Part shown: piece after piece, positions 1 through 8,242 of the stretch | Layout of the letters: each line of letters begins with the position of its first letter | Position numbering within the stretch: the stretch's first letter is position 1 | Source: DATFES01 sp035457725 | Lineage (GTDB): Bacteria > Pseudomonadota > Alphaproteobacteria > CACIAM-22H2 | DNA: 64,000 nt | Assembly: GCA_035457725.1 (NCBI GenBank) | Contig: DATIBC010000044.1 | Location: 62,001-126,000 of the forward strand | Direction of reading: 5' to 3' | The notes under the pieces: generated by a model | Seen by the model: only the letters and a program-made list of their open reading frames with translations | Databases searched by the model: none | Told to the model about the DNA's origin: nothing | Program-made: the position numbers and the translations under genes

Positions 1-2
1 AG

Positions 3-1187
3 CCCGGCGCCGCGAAGCCGACGTTTCAATGGGAAGATCCATTCCTGCTCGACGACCAATTCGCCGAAGACGAGCGCATGGTGCGCGACGCGGCGCGAGC
101 GTACTGCCAAGAAAAGCTTATGCCGCGTGTACTCGAGGGGTTCCGCCACGAGAAATTCGATCGTGAGATCATGACCGAGATGGGCGCGCTCGGCTTCCTC
201 GGCTCGACCATACAGGGCTACGGTTGCGCCGGCGTGAGTTACGTCTGTTACGGGCTCGTTGCGCGCGAGGTCGAAGGCGTCGATTCCGGTTATCGCTCGG
301 CGATGAGCGTGCAGTCGTCACTGGTGATGCATCCGATCCATGCCTACGGAAACGAGGCGCAGCGGCAGAAGTATCTGCCCAAGCTCGCCAGCGGCGAGTG
401 GGTCGGTTGTTTCGGCTTGACCGAGCCCGATCATGGCTCCGATCCCGCCGGCATGAAGTCGCGGGCCAAGAGGGTCGCCGGCGGCTACGTGTTACGCGGC
501 GCCAAGATGTGGATCACCAACTCGCCCATCGCCGACGTCTTCGTGGTGTGGGCGAAGGACGACGACGGCGAGATCCGCGGCTTTATCCTCGAGCGGGGAA
601 TGAAGGGTCTCAAGACTCCCAAGATCGAGGGCAAGTTTTCGCTTCGTGCGTCGACAACCGGCGAGATCGTCATGGAGGACGTCGAGGTCCCGGAGGACAG
701 CCTGTTGCCAAACGTCGCCGGTCTAAAGGGTCCGTTCGGATGCCTGACGCGGGCGCGCTATGGGATCGCCTGGGGCGCCCTCGGGGCAGCCGAGTTTTGC
801 TGGCATCGGGCGCGCAACTACACGCTGGAGCGCAAGCAGTTCGGCCGGCCGCTCGCCGCCAATCAGCTCGTCCAGAAGAAGCTCGCCGACATGCAGACCG
901 AGATATCGATCGGATTGCAATCGTGCCTGCGCGTCGGGCGACTGATGGATGATGGCCGTGCGACGCCGGAGATGGTCTCGCTCATTAAGCGCAATTCCTG
1001 CGGCAAGGCTCTCGACATCGCGCGAGTGGCTCGCGACATGCATGGCGGCAACGGCGTCGCTGATGAATTCCACGTCATACGGCACGTTTTGAACCTCGAG
1101 GCGGTCAACACCTACGAGGGAACGCACGACATCCACGCCCTGATCCTCGGCCGCGCGCAGACCGGCATCCAGGCCTTCTCCAATTAG
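3..1187 (+). CDS. gcdH: Glutaryl-CoA dehydrogenase, 5' end outside the window
   Basis: FAD enzyme that oxidises and decarboxylates glutaryl-CoA to crotonyl-CoA in lysine/tryptophan and glutarate breakdown. The frame is open from base 3 and continues upstream of the ATG at 78 with family-typical residues (WEDPFLLDD), so only a few N-terminal codons are missing; 394 residues are visible, close to the usual full length. Acyl-CoA dehydrogenase motifs are clear: CFGLTEPDHGSDP in the middle and NTYEGTHDIHALILGR near the C-terminus, whose Glu is the catalytic base in characterised glutaryl-CoA dehydrogenases. That second motif separates it from other acyl-CoA dehydrogenases. It ends with TAG and faces the convergent regulator downstream. 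Identification is firm; the true start cannot be seen. Confidence 0.95.
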   Translation, partial: PGAAKPTFQWEDPFLLDDQFAEDERMVRDAARAYCQEKLMPRVLEGFRHEKFDREIMTEMGALGFLGSTIQGYGCAGVSYVCYGLVAREVEGVDSGYRSAMSVQSSLVMHPIHAYGNEAQRQKYLPKLASGEWVGCFGLTEPDHGSDPAGMKSRAKRVAGGYVLRGAKMWITNSPIADVFVVWAKDDDGEIRGFILERGMKGLKTPKIEGKFSLRASTTGEIVMEDVEVPEDSLLPNVAGLKGPFGCLTRARYGIAWGALGAAEFCWHRARNYTLERKQFGRPLAANQLVQKKLADMQTEISIGLQSCLRVGRLMDDGRATPEMVSLIKRNSCGKALDIARVARDMHGGNGVADEFHVIRHVLNLEAVNTYEGTHDIHALILGRAQTGIQAFSN

Positions 1188-1358
1188 AGTGCGGTTCGCA
1201 TTGGTGGGACGACCCGCGTTGTGTCCCGCCCTTGGGCGAACTCCGGGCGCGAGGCAATGCGCGCGCCTTAGTAGTGACCCGGCCGAACCATGAGGACGCG
1301 AAACTCGACCGCGATCGGGCGGATCACGCGCTAACGGCGACTGGCAATAGTGCGCGAC

Positions 1359-1389
1359 GACGCAGGCGGGCGTGAGGCCCGCCTGCGTC
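1359..1389. terminator. Perfect 13-bp hairpin between convergent genes
   Basis: Arms GACGCAGGCGGGC (1359-1371) and its exact complement (1377-1389) flank a 5-nt loop. It lies in the 258-nt space between gcdH (+) and the MarR gene (-), where a shared terminator would be expected. There is no T-run on either side, so it is not a textbook intrinsic terminator. It may act as a bidirectional terminator or protect mRNA 3' ends. The rest of this gap shows nothing recognisable. Confidence 0.6.
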
Positions 1390-1445
1390 AAAGGCGCATG
1401 GAGTTCTGGCGAACGAGGCGGTCGGGACGTCGTGCCGTTCGGCGA

Positions 1446-1919
1446 TCAGGCCGCAGTGGTGAGGACCTGGCTGCCTTTGGCCAGCGTACCGTTCCAGAAC
1501 CGCTCGAGCTGGCGCAGCGCCTCGGCCGCGGTGCGCAACTTGTCGGCGGTCATGATCGTCTTCTCCAGCTCGACCGACTGGGTTTGGAACGTCTGGTCGA
1601 GCCGGCGATGCAAATCGAGTCCCTTGGGCGTCAAGCGCACGCGAACCGACCGGCGGTCGTGCGGCGAGCGCGCCTGGGTGACGTAATCGTGCTCGATGAG
1701 TTTCTTCAGATTGTAGGAAACGTTGGAGCCAAGATAGTAGCCGCGGAGCGTCAACTCGCCGACCGTCACTTCTTCCGAGCCCACGTTGTAGAGGATCAAC
1801 GCTTGGACGTTGTTGATGTCGCGGATATTCAGACGGTCGAGGTCGCTCTTAACCACATCTAGAAAATGGCGATGCAAGCGCTCTATGAGGCCGACCGCGT
1901 CGAGATATGCGCTCTTCAT
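1446..1919 (-). CDS. MarR-family transcriptional regulator, LdtR-like
   Basis: Winged-helix DNA-binding regulator of 157 residues. The start is set at the ATG at 1919 because a good AAAGGA ribosome site lies 7 nt upstream; a longer reading to 1961 has no such support. Recognisable stretches are NVQALILYNVG, RGYYLGSNVSYNLKKL (recognition helix region) and SPHDRRSVRVRLTPKG (wing), which I recall as close to the LdtR subgroup of alphaproteobacterial MarR proteins linked to L,D-transpeptidase and stress control. It sits 62 nt downstream of mmsB on the same strand and could be cotranscribed or have its own promoter. Membership of MarR is firm; the LdtR link is from memory and not aligned. Confidence 0.85.
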   Translation of the reverse strand: MKSAYLDAVGLIERLHRHFLDVVKSDLDRLNIRDINNVQALILYNVGSEEVTVGELTLRGYYLGSNVSYNLKKLIEHDYVTQARSPHDRRSVRVRLTPKGLDLHRRLDQTFQTQSVELEKTIMTADKLRTAAEALRQLERFWNGTLAKGSQVLTTAA

Positions 1920-1926
1920 AATAAAG

Positions 1927-1932
1927 TCCTTT
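1927..1932 (-). promoter_or_regulatory. Ribosome binding site that fixes the MarR start
   Basis: AAAGGA on the minus strand, 7 nt before the ATG at 1919. It favours the 157-residue product over a version 14 residues longer. Confidence 0.7.
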
Positions 1933-1981
1933 CCCGGTGCTCGTCCGCGGGAAAGGATCAACGAAAACGGTTAATGTTCCC

Positions 1982-2869
1982 TTACCCACCCCGCAGAAGC
2001 TTGATTACGCCGGAGAAATCGCTTCCCGCGCCGCCGCCTGCGGCGAATAGCCCGTAGATCGACTGCGCCGCGGCACCGAGCGGCGTGTTGACCCCAGCTT
2101 GCTGCGCCGCTTGCTGCGAAAGCCGCATGTCTTTCAACATCATCGCTGCGGTGAACCCTGGTCTATAGTCGCGGTTCGCGGGCGACGTCGGCACCGGACC
2201 CGGAACCGGGCAATAGTTGGTCATCGACCAACATTGGCCGGAAGACTTTGAGCTAATGTCGAACAGCTTTTGCGCTTCGAGGCCGAGCTTCTCGGCGAGC
2301 AGAAACCCTTCGCAGACGGCGATCATCGAGATGCCGAGGATCATGTTGTTGCAGATCTTCGCTGCCTGCCCATTGCCGGGTCCGCCGGCGTGCACAATGG
2401 TCTTGCCCATTGCCTGCAGTAGCGGCAAGGCGCGGCTGAAGGACTTTTCGCCGCCGCCGACCATGAAAGTCAGCGTCGCCCCCTCGGCGCCGGCGACGCC
2501 GCCCGAGACCGGCGCATCGACCATGTCGTGGCCGGCCTTCGTTGCCGCATCGCTGACAGCGCGTGCGGTCTCGACGTCGATGGTCGAGCAGTCGATCAGC
2601 AACGCCCCTTTCGCCGCCGCGGCGATGACTGCGCCAGCGCCCATGTAGACGTCGCGCACGTGCGCGCCCGCCGGCAGCATCGTGATGACCGCCTCGACGC
2701 CCTTCGCCGCCTCGGCCGGACTTGCCGCCGCCGCGGCGCCCGCGCCGGTCACGGCGTCGAGCGACGCCTTGGCGACGTCGAACGCCTTCAGCTTATGCCC
2801 CGCCTTGATCAGGTTGCGCGCCATCGGCCCGCCCATGTTGCCAACGCCGATAAAACCGATGTTCGCCAT
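1982..2869 (-). CDS. mmsB: 3-hydroxyisobutyrate dehydrogenase
   Basis: NAD-dependent oxidation of 3-hydroxyisobutyrate to methylmalonate semialdehyde in valine catabolism. The 295-residue protein opens with the Rossmann motif GFIGVGNMGGPMARNL, has the substrate-binding stretch DAPVSGGVAGAEGATLTF near residue 119, and the catalytic Lys171 in GNGQAAKICNN, all diagnostic of the beta-hydroxyacid dehydrogenase family. A strong AGGAGG site lies 8 nt before the ATG. It is the third gene of a minus-strand run after isobutyryl-CoA dehydrogenase and 3-hydroxyisobutyryl-CoA hydrolase, which fixes the substrate better than the sequence alone. The next enzyme of the path (methylmalonate-semialdehyde dehydrogenase, mmsA) is not adjacent here. 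Confidence 0.93.
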   Translation of the reverse strand: MANIGFIGVGNMGGPMARNLIKAGHKLKAFDVAKASLDAVTGAGAAAAASPAEAAKGVEAVITMLPAGAHVRDVYMGAGAVIAAAAKGALLIDCSTIDVETARAVSDAATKAGHDMVDAPVSGGVAGAEGATLTFMVGGGEKSFSRALPLLQAMGKTIVHAGGPGNGQAAKICNNMILGISMIAVCEGFLLAEKLGLEAQKLFDISSKSSGQCWSMTNYCPVPGPVPTSPANRDYRPGFTAAMMLKDMRLSQQAAQQAGVNTPLGAAAQSIYGLFAAGGGAGSDFSGVIKLLRGG

Positions 2870-2959
2870 GTCGCGTCCCTCCTGGAGTATTCGCGGTCAT
2901 TCTCTTCTTCACGTCGCGTCGAGCGGGCTCGCCGAACCACCCCGACCGTCGAACTCGCT

Positions 2960-4009
2960 TCAATCCTCGAACGTCAGTTCGTCGCGTCCCAAGGACGCAA
3001 AATACTTCTCGACGTCAGCCGGCTTGACATCGTCCAGCCGCGCCGGATTCCAACGCGGCGCGTTGTCCTTGTCGATCACCACCGACCGGACGCCCTCGAA
3101 GAAATCTCCGCCGGCCATGAACCGTTGCACCAGCCGGTATTCGAGCCGCATGCAATCCTCGAAATCGAGGCCTGCGCCCATGCGGAGTTGGCGCACGGTG
3201 ACGCGAAGACTGGTCGGCGACTTCCGCGAGATCGTGTCGCGCGTCGCGCTGGCCCAGTCGCTGCTCTCGCTGGCGAGCGCCGCGAGGATCGCCTCGATTG
3301 TATCGCCGGCGAAGCAGCGATCGATTGCCGCGCGATGCTCTGCCAACGGCGAAGCGCCGGCGGATTGCGCGAAGCGCGCCAATGCTGCGGCGGCTGACTC
3401 GCTTTCGAGCGCCGCCAGCAGTTCCGTCATGCGGCCCGATGGCACGTAGTGTGTGGCGAGTCCGCAATAGACGAGATCGGCGGCCTTTAGCCGCGCGCCG
3501 GTCAAGCCGAGGAACATGCCGAGCTGGCCGGGCGTGCGGGTAAGAAAGTAAGTCGCGCCGACATCGGGAAACAGCCCGATGCCCGTCTCCGGCATGGCGA
3601 ACAACGCTTTCTCGCTGACCGCGCGGAAGCGCCCGGTCATCGACACGCCGACCCCGCCGCCCATCGCGATCCCGTCGACAAGCGCGACATAGTCCTTGGG
3701 AAAGCGGTGGATGCGGCGATTGAGCCGGTATTCGTGCCAGTAGAAATCGCGGGTCAATCGCCCGCCAGGACCCGATTCATATAGCGCGCGAACATCCCCG
3801 CCAGCGCAAAATGCGCGATCGCCAGCGCCGGTGATCGCCACTTTGTCGATTCCTGGATCCTGCGCCCAAGCTTTGAGCTGGCGGTCGAGCGCCTGCGACA
3901 TGCCGAGGGTCAGCGCGTTGAGCGCCTTCGGCCGGTTCATCTCCGCGTGGCCGAGGCGCCCACGCGCCGCGAACAGGATATCGCCGCTCGACGCGGCCGC
4001 CTCGTTCAT
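2960..4009 (-). CDS. 3-hydroxyisobutyryl-CoA hydrolase
   Basis: Crotonase-fold enzyme of 349 residues that releases CoA from 3-hydroxyisobutyryl-CoA in the valine pathway. The oxyanion-hole stretch AFCAGGDVRALYESG and the later MPETGIGLFPDVGATYF, with the Glu and Asp expected of the hydrolase branch, separate it from the shorter enoyl-CoA hydratases (about 260 residues). The ATG lies 6 nt after the stop of the upstream acyl-CoA dehydrogenase, and mmsB follows, so the three form one operon. Neighbours and length both support hydrolase over hydratase. Confidence 0.92.
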   Translation of the reverse strand: MNEAAASSGDILFAARGRLGHAEMNRPKALNALTLGMSQALDRQLKAWAQDPGIDKVAITGAGDRAFCAGGDVRALYESGPGGRLTRDFYWHEYRLNRRIHRFPKDYVALVDGIAMGGGVGVSMTGRFRAVSEKALFAMPETGIGLFPDVGATYFLTRTPGQLGMFLGLTGARLKAADLVYCGLATHYVPSGRMTELLAALESESAAAALARFAQSAGASPLAEHRAAIDRCFAGDTIEAILAALASESSDWASATRDTISRKSPTSLRVTVRQLRMGAGLDFEDCMRLEYRLVQRFMAGGDFFEGVRSVVIDKDNAPRWNPARLDDVKPADVEKYFASLGRDELTFED

Positions 4010-4015
4010 CGTTCC

Positions 4016-5155
4016 TCACATGCCCAACAGGCGGCGGGCGACGATCACCCGCATGATTTCGTTCGTGCCTTCGAGAATCTGGTGCACCCGCGCGTCGCGC
4101 AAGTGCCGCTCGATCGGATAATCCTTGAGATACCCGTAGCCGCCGAAGAGCTGCAGCGCGTCATTGCACACCTTGAAGCCGGTATCGGTGGCTAGGCGTT
4201 TGGCCATTGCGCAATAAAGCGTCGCGTCCGCGTCGCCGGCATCGAGCCGGCTCGCCGCGCGATGGATCATCAAGCGCGCCGCCTCGAGTTCGGTCGCCAT
4301 GTCGGCGAGCTTGAACTGCAGCGCCTGGAAATCGGCCAGGCGCTTTCCGAACTGTCGCCGCACCCCGAGATGGACGCGCGCCGCCTCGAGGCAGGCGCGG
4401 GCGGCGCCGATCGAGCAGGCGCCGATATTGATCCGACCGCCGTCGAGGCCTTGCATGGCGATCTTGAAGCCGTCGCCCTCCTGGCCGATGCGGTTCGCCA
4501 CCGGGACGCGCGCGTCCTCAAAGATCACCATCGCCGTTGGCTGGCTGTTCCAGCCGAGCTTTCGCTCTTTCTTCCCGAACGACAAACCGGGCGTGTCCTT
4601 TTCGACGACGATCGTCGAGATGCCCTTCGGACCCTCGCCGCCCGTGCGAACCATGCAGACGTAAACGTCGCTCGCCCCGCCACCCGAGATAAACGCCTTT
4701 GTGCCATTCAGCACATAGTGGTCGCCATCGCGCGCCGCCCGCGTTTTCAATGCCGCGGCATCTGATCCGGCGCCCGGCTCGGTGAGGCAATAGCTGGCGA
4801 AGCTTTTCATCCGTGTCAGATCGGGCAACCATCGCCGCCGCTGCGCATCCTCGGCGAACTTGTCGATCATCCATGACGCCATGTTGTGAATGGAGATATA
4901 AGCCGCGGTCGACGTACAGCCGACGGCGAGCTCCTCGAAGATCACCGCCGCGTCAAGTCGCGAGAGATCCGAGCCGCCGACGTCATCGCGTATGTAGATT
5001 CCGGCGAACCCGAGCTCGGCCGCCTTTCGCAACGTCTCGACCGGAAAGACGCAGTTTTCATCCCACTCGGCCGCGAACGGTGCCATCTGCTCGGCGGCAA
5101 AATTGCGCGCCATCTCCTGGAACTGGCGTTGCTCCTCGCTCAGCTCGAAATCCAT
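4016..5155 (-). CDS. Isobutyryl-CoA dehydrogenase (acyl-CoA dehydrogenase family)
   Basis: FAD enzyme of 379 residues expected to convert isobutyryl-CoA to methacrylyl-CoA. It carries the acyl-CoA dehydrogenase signature CLTEPGAGSDAAALKT, the FAD/ETF-side motif LFGGYGYLKDYPIER and the catalytic Glu in HQILEGTNEIMRVI. Substrate choice is inferred from the two downstream valine-pathway genes; by sequence alone it could act on another short branched acyl-CoA. It is the first gene of the operon. The 167-nt space to divergent hemB should hold promoters for both directions, but no clear box is visible. Confidence 0.9.
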   Translation of the reverse strand: MDFELSEEQRQFQEMARNFAAEQMAPFAAEWDENCVFPVETLRKAAELGFAGIYIRDDVGGSDLSRLDAAVIFEELAVGCTSTAAYISIHNMASWMIDKFAEDAQRRRWLPDLTRMKSFASYCLTEPGAGSDAAALKTRAARDGDHYVLNGTKAFISGGGASDVYVCMVRTGGEGPKGISTIVVEKDTPGLSFGKKERKLGWNSQPTAMVIFEDARVPVANRIGQEGDGFKIAMQGLDGGRINIGACSIGAARACLEAARVHLGVRRQFGKRLADFQALQFKLADMATELEAARLMIHRAASRLDAGDADATLYCAMAKRLATDTGFKVCNDALQLFGGYGYLKDYPIERHLRDARVHQILEGTNEIMRVIVARRLLGM

Positions 5156-5322
5156 GCCTCTTGCCCCTGGGACTGGCTTCGCGTCCGGCTTCTAAAGGCC
5201 GACCTCGGCGCTGTCAACGCAGCCGGCCGGGGTGCGACACTCAGGCGGCGTGACAGACCCGGCCCCTCCGGCTAAAAACCGGGATCGCGCCGGCGGCAGA
5301 TCGGCATGGGAGGCGATTAGCG

Positions 5323-6321
5323 ATGCATTTCACCGGACGTTTTCCACGCACGCGCATGCGCCGCAATCGCCGCGACAGGTGGACGCGCGCGCTGGTCGCC
5401 GAGCACCGCCTAACCGCCTCCGATCTGATCTGGCCGGTGTTCGTTCGTGACGGCAACAAGACTCGCGAACCCATTCGCTCGATGCCTGGCGTCGCGCGAT
5501 TGTCGATCGACGAGCTGGTCAAGGATGCGCGCCGTGCCGCCAAGCTCGGGATTCCGGCGATCGCGCTGTTTCCCTACGTCGCGCGGGCGCTCAAGCGCAA
5601 GGACGGCGACGAGGCGCTCAACCCCGACAATGTCATTTGCCGAGCTGTGCGTGCAGTCAAGAAATCGGTTCCGGAGCTGGGCGTGATTTGCGACGTCGCC
5701 CTCGACCCGTTCACCAACCACGGCCACGACGGGTTGGTGCGCGATGGTTACGTGGTCAACGATGAAACGGTTCGCGTCATCGTCCGCCAGGCGCTGGTGC
5801 AAGCCGAAGCTGGGTGCGACGTCATCGCCCCCTCCGAGATGATGGATGGCCGCGTCGGCGCAATCCGCGACGCGCTCGACCGCCAAGGCTTCGAGGCGGT
5901 GCGGATCATGTCGTATGCCGCCAAATACGCCTCGGGATTCTACGGGCCGTTCCGTGACGCCATCGGCTCGGCGTCGAGCCTCGGGACGGCCGACAAGCGT
6001 ACATATCAAATCGATCCGGCGAACAGCGACGAGGCGCTGCGCGAGGTGGCGCTTGACATCGATGAAGGCGCCGACATGGTGATGGTCAAGCCAGGCATGC
6101 CGTATCTCGACATCGTGCGGCGTGTAAAAGAAACCTTCGGCGTGCCGACATTCGCCTATCAAGTGTCGGGCGAGTATTCGATGCTGGCCGGCGCCATCGC
6201 CCGTGGCTGGCTCGATCGCAAGGTTGTCGCCGAGAGTCTATTGTGTTTCAAGCGCGCCGGAGCGGACGGCGTGCTCACTTATTTCGCGATGGATGTGGCG
6301 GAGGAACTGGCGAAGCGCTGA
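5323..6321 (+). CDS. hemB: Delta-aminolevulinic acid dehydratase (porphobilinogen synthase)
   Basis: Joins two 5-aminolevulinate molecules into porphobilinogen in tetrapyrrole synthesis. The 332-residue protein has both active-site lysines: Lys201 in SYAAKYASGFYGP and the Schiff-base Lys256 in MVMVKPGMPYLD. The metal-site stretch DVALDPFTNHGHDG (about 124-137) has Ala/Asp/Asp where zinc enzymes have three cysteines, so this is the magnesium/Asp type known from Pseudomonas and rhizobia. A GGGAGG site precedes the ATG by 9 nt. It is transcribed alone and converges on the YheT-type gene with a 74-nt gap that holds no clear terminator. Confidence 0.96.
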   Translation: MHFTGRFPRTRMRRNRRDRWTRALVAEHRLTASDLIWPVFVRDGNKTREPIRSMPGVARLSIDELVKDARRAAKLGIPAIALFPYVARALKRKDGDEALNPDNVICRAVRAVKKSVPELGVICDVALDPFTNHGHDGLVRDGYVVNDETVRVIVRQALVQAEAGCDVIAPSEMMDGRVGAIRDALDRQGFEAVRIMSYAAKYASGFYGPFRDAIGSASSLGTADKRTYQIDPANSDEALREVALDIDEGADMVMVKPGMPYLDIVRRVKETFGVPTFAYQVSGEYSMLAGAIARGWLDRKVVAESLLCFKRAGADGVLTYFAMDVAEELAKR

Positions 6322-6395
6322 ATGCCTATTCCTCGCTTTTTCTCCAGCAAGGCCGACCTTATCGTTTGGCACGTTCAACGGCGAAATCCAAGACT

Positions 6396-7436
6396 CTACG
6401 CGGTCCTTGTATCTCCCACGCTCGACGTCACGACGAATCGCTCGAAGAAGCGAACGATGCAGCGATCGTGCCATGGTGCAGGGCCGCCGAGCCCATGAAA
6501 GCCGACATGGCCTCCGCGCCGCGACAGCAGCGCGGTCAGTCGACGGTTCCGCCGCCAGTCGTAGCGCGCGTAATCTTCGCCAGGTATCCACGGGTCGTCG
6601 AGCGCGTGGATGACGAGCGTCGGCGTCGCGATGCCGTCGAGTGCGCGGCGCGACGAGCATCGCGCATAGTAATCTTCGGCGCCGCCAAAGCCGTTCAACG
6701 GCGCCACGACCGTGTCGTCATATTCGTAGATCGTTCGCGCCGACGCGATGGCGCGCGAGCGCTCGAGGTCATGAACGGTTCGCGGGCCGAACGCTTCGGC
6801 TTTCATGCGGCGCAGCAGGTACGATTGATAGATGCGATTGCGCGGCCGCATCATCGCCACCGCTGCGGCCCGCAATTCGATCGGCGCCGACACGGCGGCA
6901 GCGGCGATGACTGGCTCTCCCCCGCCCCGGCCTAGCAAATTGAGCAGCAAATTTGCCCCGAGCGAGAAGCCGATGGCGAACACGCCGCGCTCGCGCGCCT
7001 CCCGCGGGAGCGCCGCCAGCGCATCACTCAGGTCTTGCGTTCGCCCGGCGTGATAGCGCTCGCGGCAATTGAGGCGCGTCGCACCGGCGCCGCGCAAGTT
7101 GAGCCGCAACACCGAAAAGCCGGCATCGAGTAGGCTGCGCGTGGTGAGCAGAACATAAAAACTCTCGGCGCAGCCGGAGAGGCCGTGGATCAGCGCGACC
7201 AGCGGCCGGTGCGTGGCGTTGCGATGCCATTCGGCCTGCAGTCGATCGCCGCTGCCATCGCGCATCGGTAGGTCAAGGGTTGCCGCTGGCCAGGCGTGCA
7301 GATCCGGTCGCGGACGGACAATGAAATTTCGAACGGTCTGCAGATCGGGTCCGAACCATGGCGCACGCGGCCGAAACTCGGGGAACTCGGCGGCGGACCC
7401 TCCGATATGATCGAGCGGCGCTGCGCTCAGCCCCAT
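6396..7436 (-). CDS. YheT-type alpha/beta hydrolase
   Basis: Predicted cytosolic hydrolase of 346 residues in the YheT/ABHD1-3 family. Visible are the oxyanion stretch LIHGLSGCAESFY, the nucleophile elbow GFSLGANLLLN (Ser), the acid in HALDDPWIPGEDY and the His in RRGGHVGFHG. Relatives act on short-chain esters or lipids, but the natural substrate is unknown. Its start overlaps the end of the upstream rhomboid gene by 10 nt, so the two are translated as a pair. The pairing with a membrane protease does not reveal a role. Confidence 0.85.
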   Translation of the reverse strand: MGLSAAPLDHIGGSAAEFPEFRPRAPWFGPDLQTVRNFIVRPRPDLHAWPAATLDLPMRDGSGDRLQAEWHRNATHRPLVALIHGLSGCAESFYVLLTTRSLLDAGFSVLRLNLRGAGATRLNCRERYHAGRTQDLSDALAALPREARERGVFAIGFSLGANLLLNLLGRGGGEPVIAAAAVSAPIELRAAAVAMMRPRNRIYQSYLLRRMKAEAFGPRTVHDLERSRAIASARTIYEYDDTVVAPLNGFGGAEDYYARCSSRRALDGIATPTLVIHALDDPWIPGEDYARYDWRRNRRLTALLSRRGGHVGFHGLGGPAPWHDRCIVRFFERFVVTSSVGDTRTA

Positions 7437-8230
7437 GGCCCGCGCCGACCGCGGTCGATCGGCCCCGTCTCGTCTGCCGGTGGGCCGCCGGCGCCTGTCC
7501 CACCGGCCGAAGGGCCGTCATCCCACGGGCGACGCTGCGGCGGATCGCCCCACATCGGAACGCCGGGCAAGCGGAAGAACGGCACCAAGGCGAGCCCGGC
7601 CATGAAGCCGCCGATGTGCGCGAACCACGCGACCCCGCCCTGCTCCGGATCGTCCGCCAGCCCGAATACGACCTGAAAGAGGATCCAACCGCCGAGGTAG
7701 ATATAGGCTGGTATGCGGATCGTTTGATAGTAGAACCCCGCCCAGACGAAGGTGCGTATGTTCGCCGTCGGATGCAGGACGATGTACGCACCCAGCACGC
7801 CTGAAATGGCGCCGCTGGCGCCGATCATCGGCACCATCGAAGACGTGAGCACGAACCCTTGCACCAACGCCGCGACGACGCCGCAAATCAGATAGAACAT
7901 CGTGAAGCGGACATGGCCCATCGCTTCCTCGATGTTGTTGCCGAAAATCCACAGGAACAGCATGTTGCCGATAAGGTGTTCGAGGCCGCCGTGAAGGAAC
8001 ATCGACGTCATCACGGTCAGCAGTGGATCGATGGTCTCGATGTCCGGCGGCAACGAGCGTCCCTCGAGCAGCACCCCCGGCGTCATGCCGTAGCCGCGCA
8101 GCAGCGCCTCGGCCTGCCATGGCGGCAGGCTAAGCTGGTAAAGGAACACGATCGTGCATGTTACGATGAGAATCAGGTTGACGATCGGCAAGATCTTGAT
8201 CGGAACTTCGTCGCCGATCGGCATGAACAT
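7427..8230 (-). CDS. Rhomboid-family intramembrane serine protease
   Basis: Integral membrane protein of 267 residues with about six hydrophobic helices. It has the rhomboid features FLHGGLEHLIGNM (first loop/helix 2), catalytic Ser139 in GASGAISG and His205 in FAHIGGFMAG, so it should be an active protease cleaving within membranes. The C-terminal 45 residues are Pro/Gly-rich and probably disordered in the cytoplasm. It is followed by the overlapping YheT-type gene and preceded on the same strand, 12 nt away, by an alpha/beta hydrolase, so the three may be one transcript. Substrates cannot be predicted. Confidence 0.92.
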   Translation of the reverse strand: MFMPIGDEVPIKILPIVNLILIVTCTIVFLYQLSLPPWQAEALLRGYGMTPGVLLEGRSLPPDIETIDPLLTVMTSMFLHGGLEHLIGNMLFLWIFGNNIEEAMGHVRFTMFYLICGVVAALVQGFVLTSSMVPMIGASGAISGVLGAYIVLHPTANIRTFVWAGFYYQTIRIPAYIYLGGWILFQVVFGLADDPEQGGVAWFAHIGGFMAGLALVPFFRLPGVPMWGDPPQRRPWDDGPSAGGTGAGGPPADETGPIDRGRRGPWG

Positions 8231-8242
8231 CGCCCGTTACCC

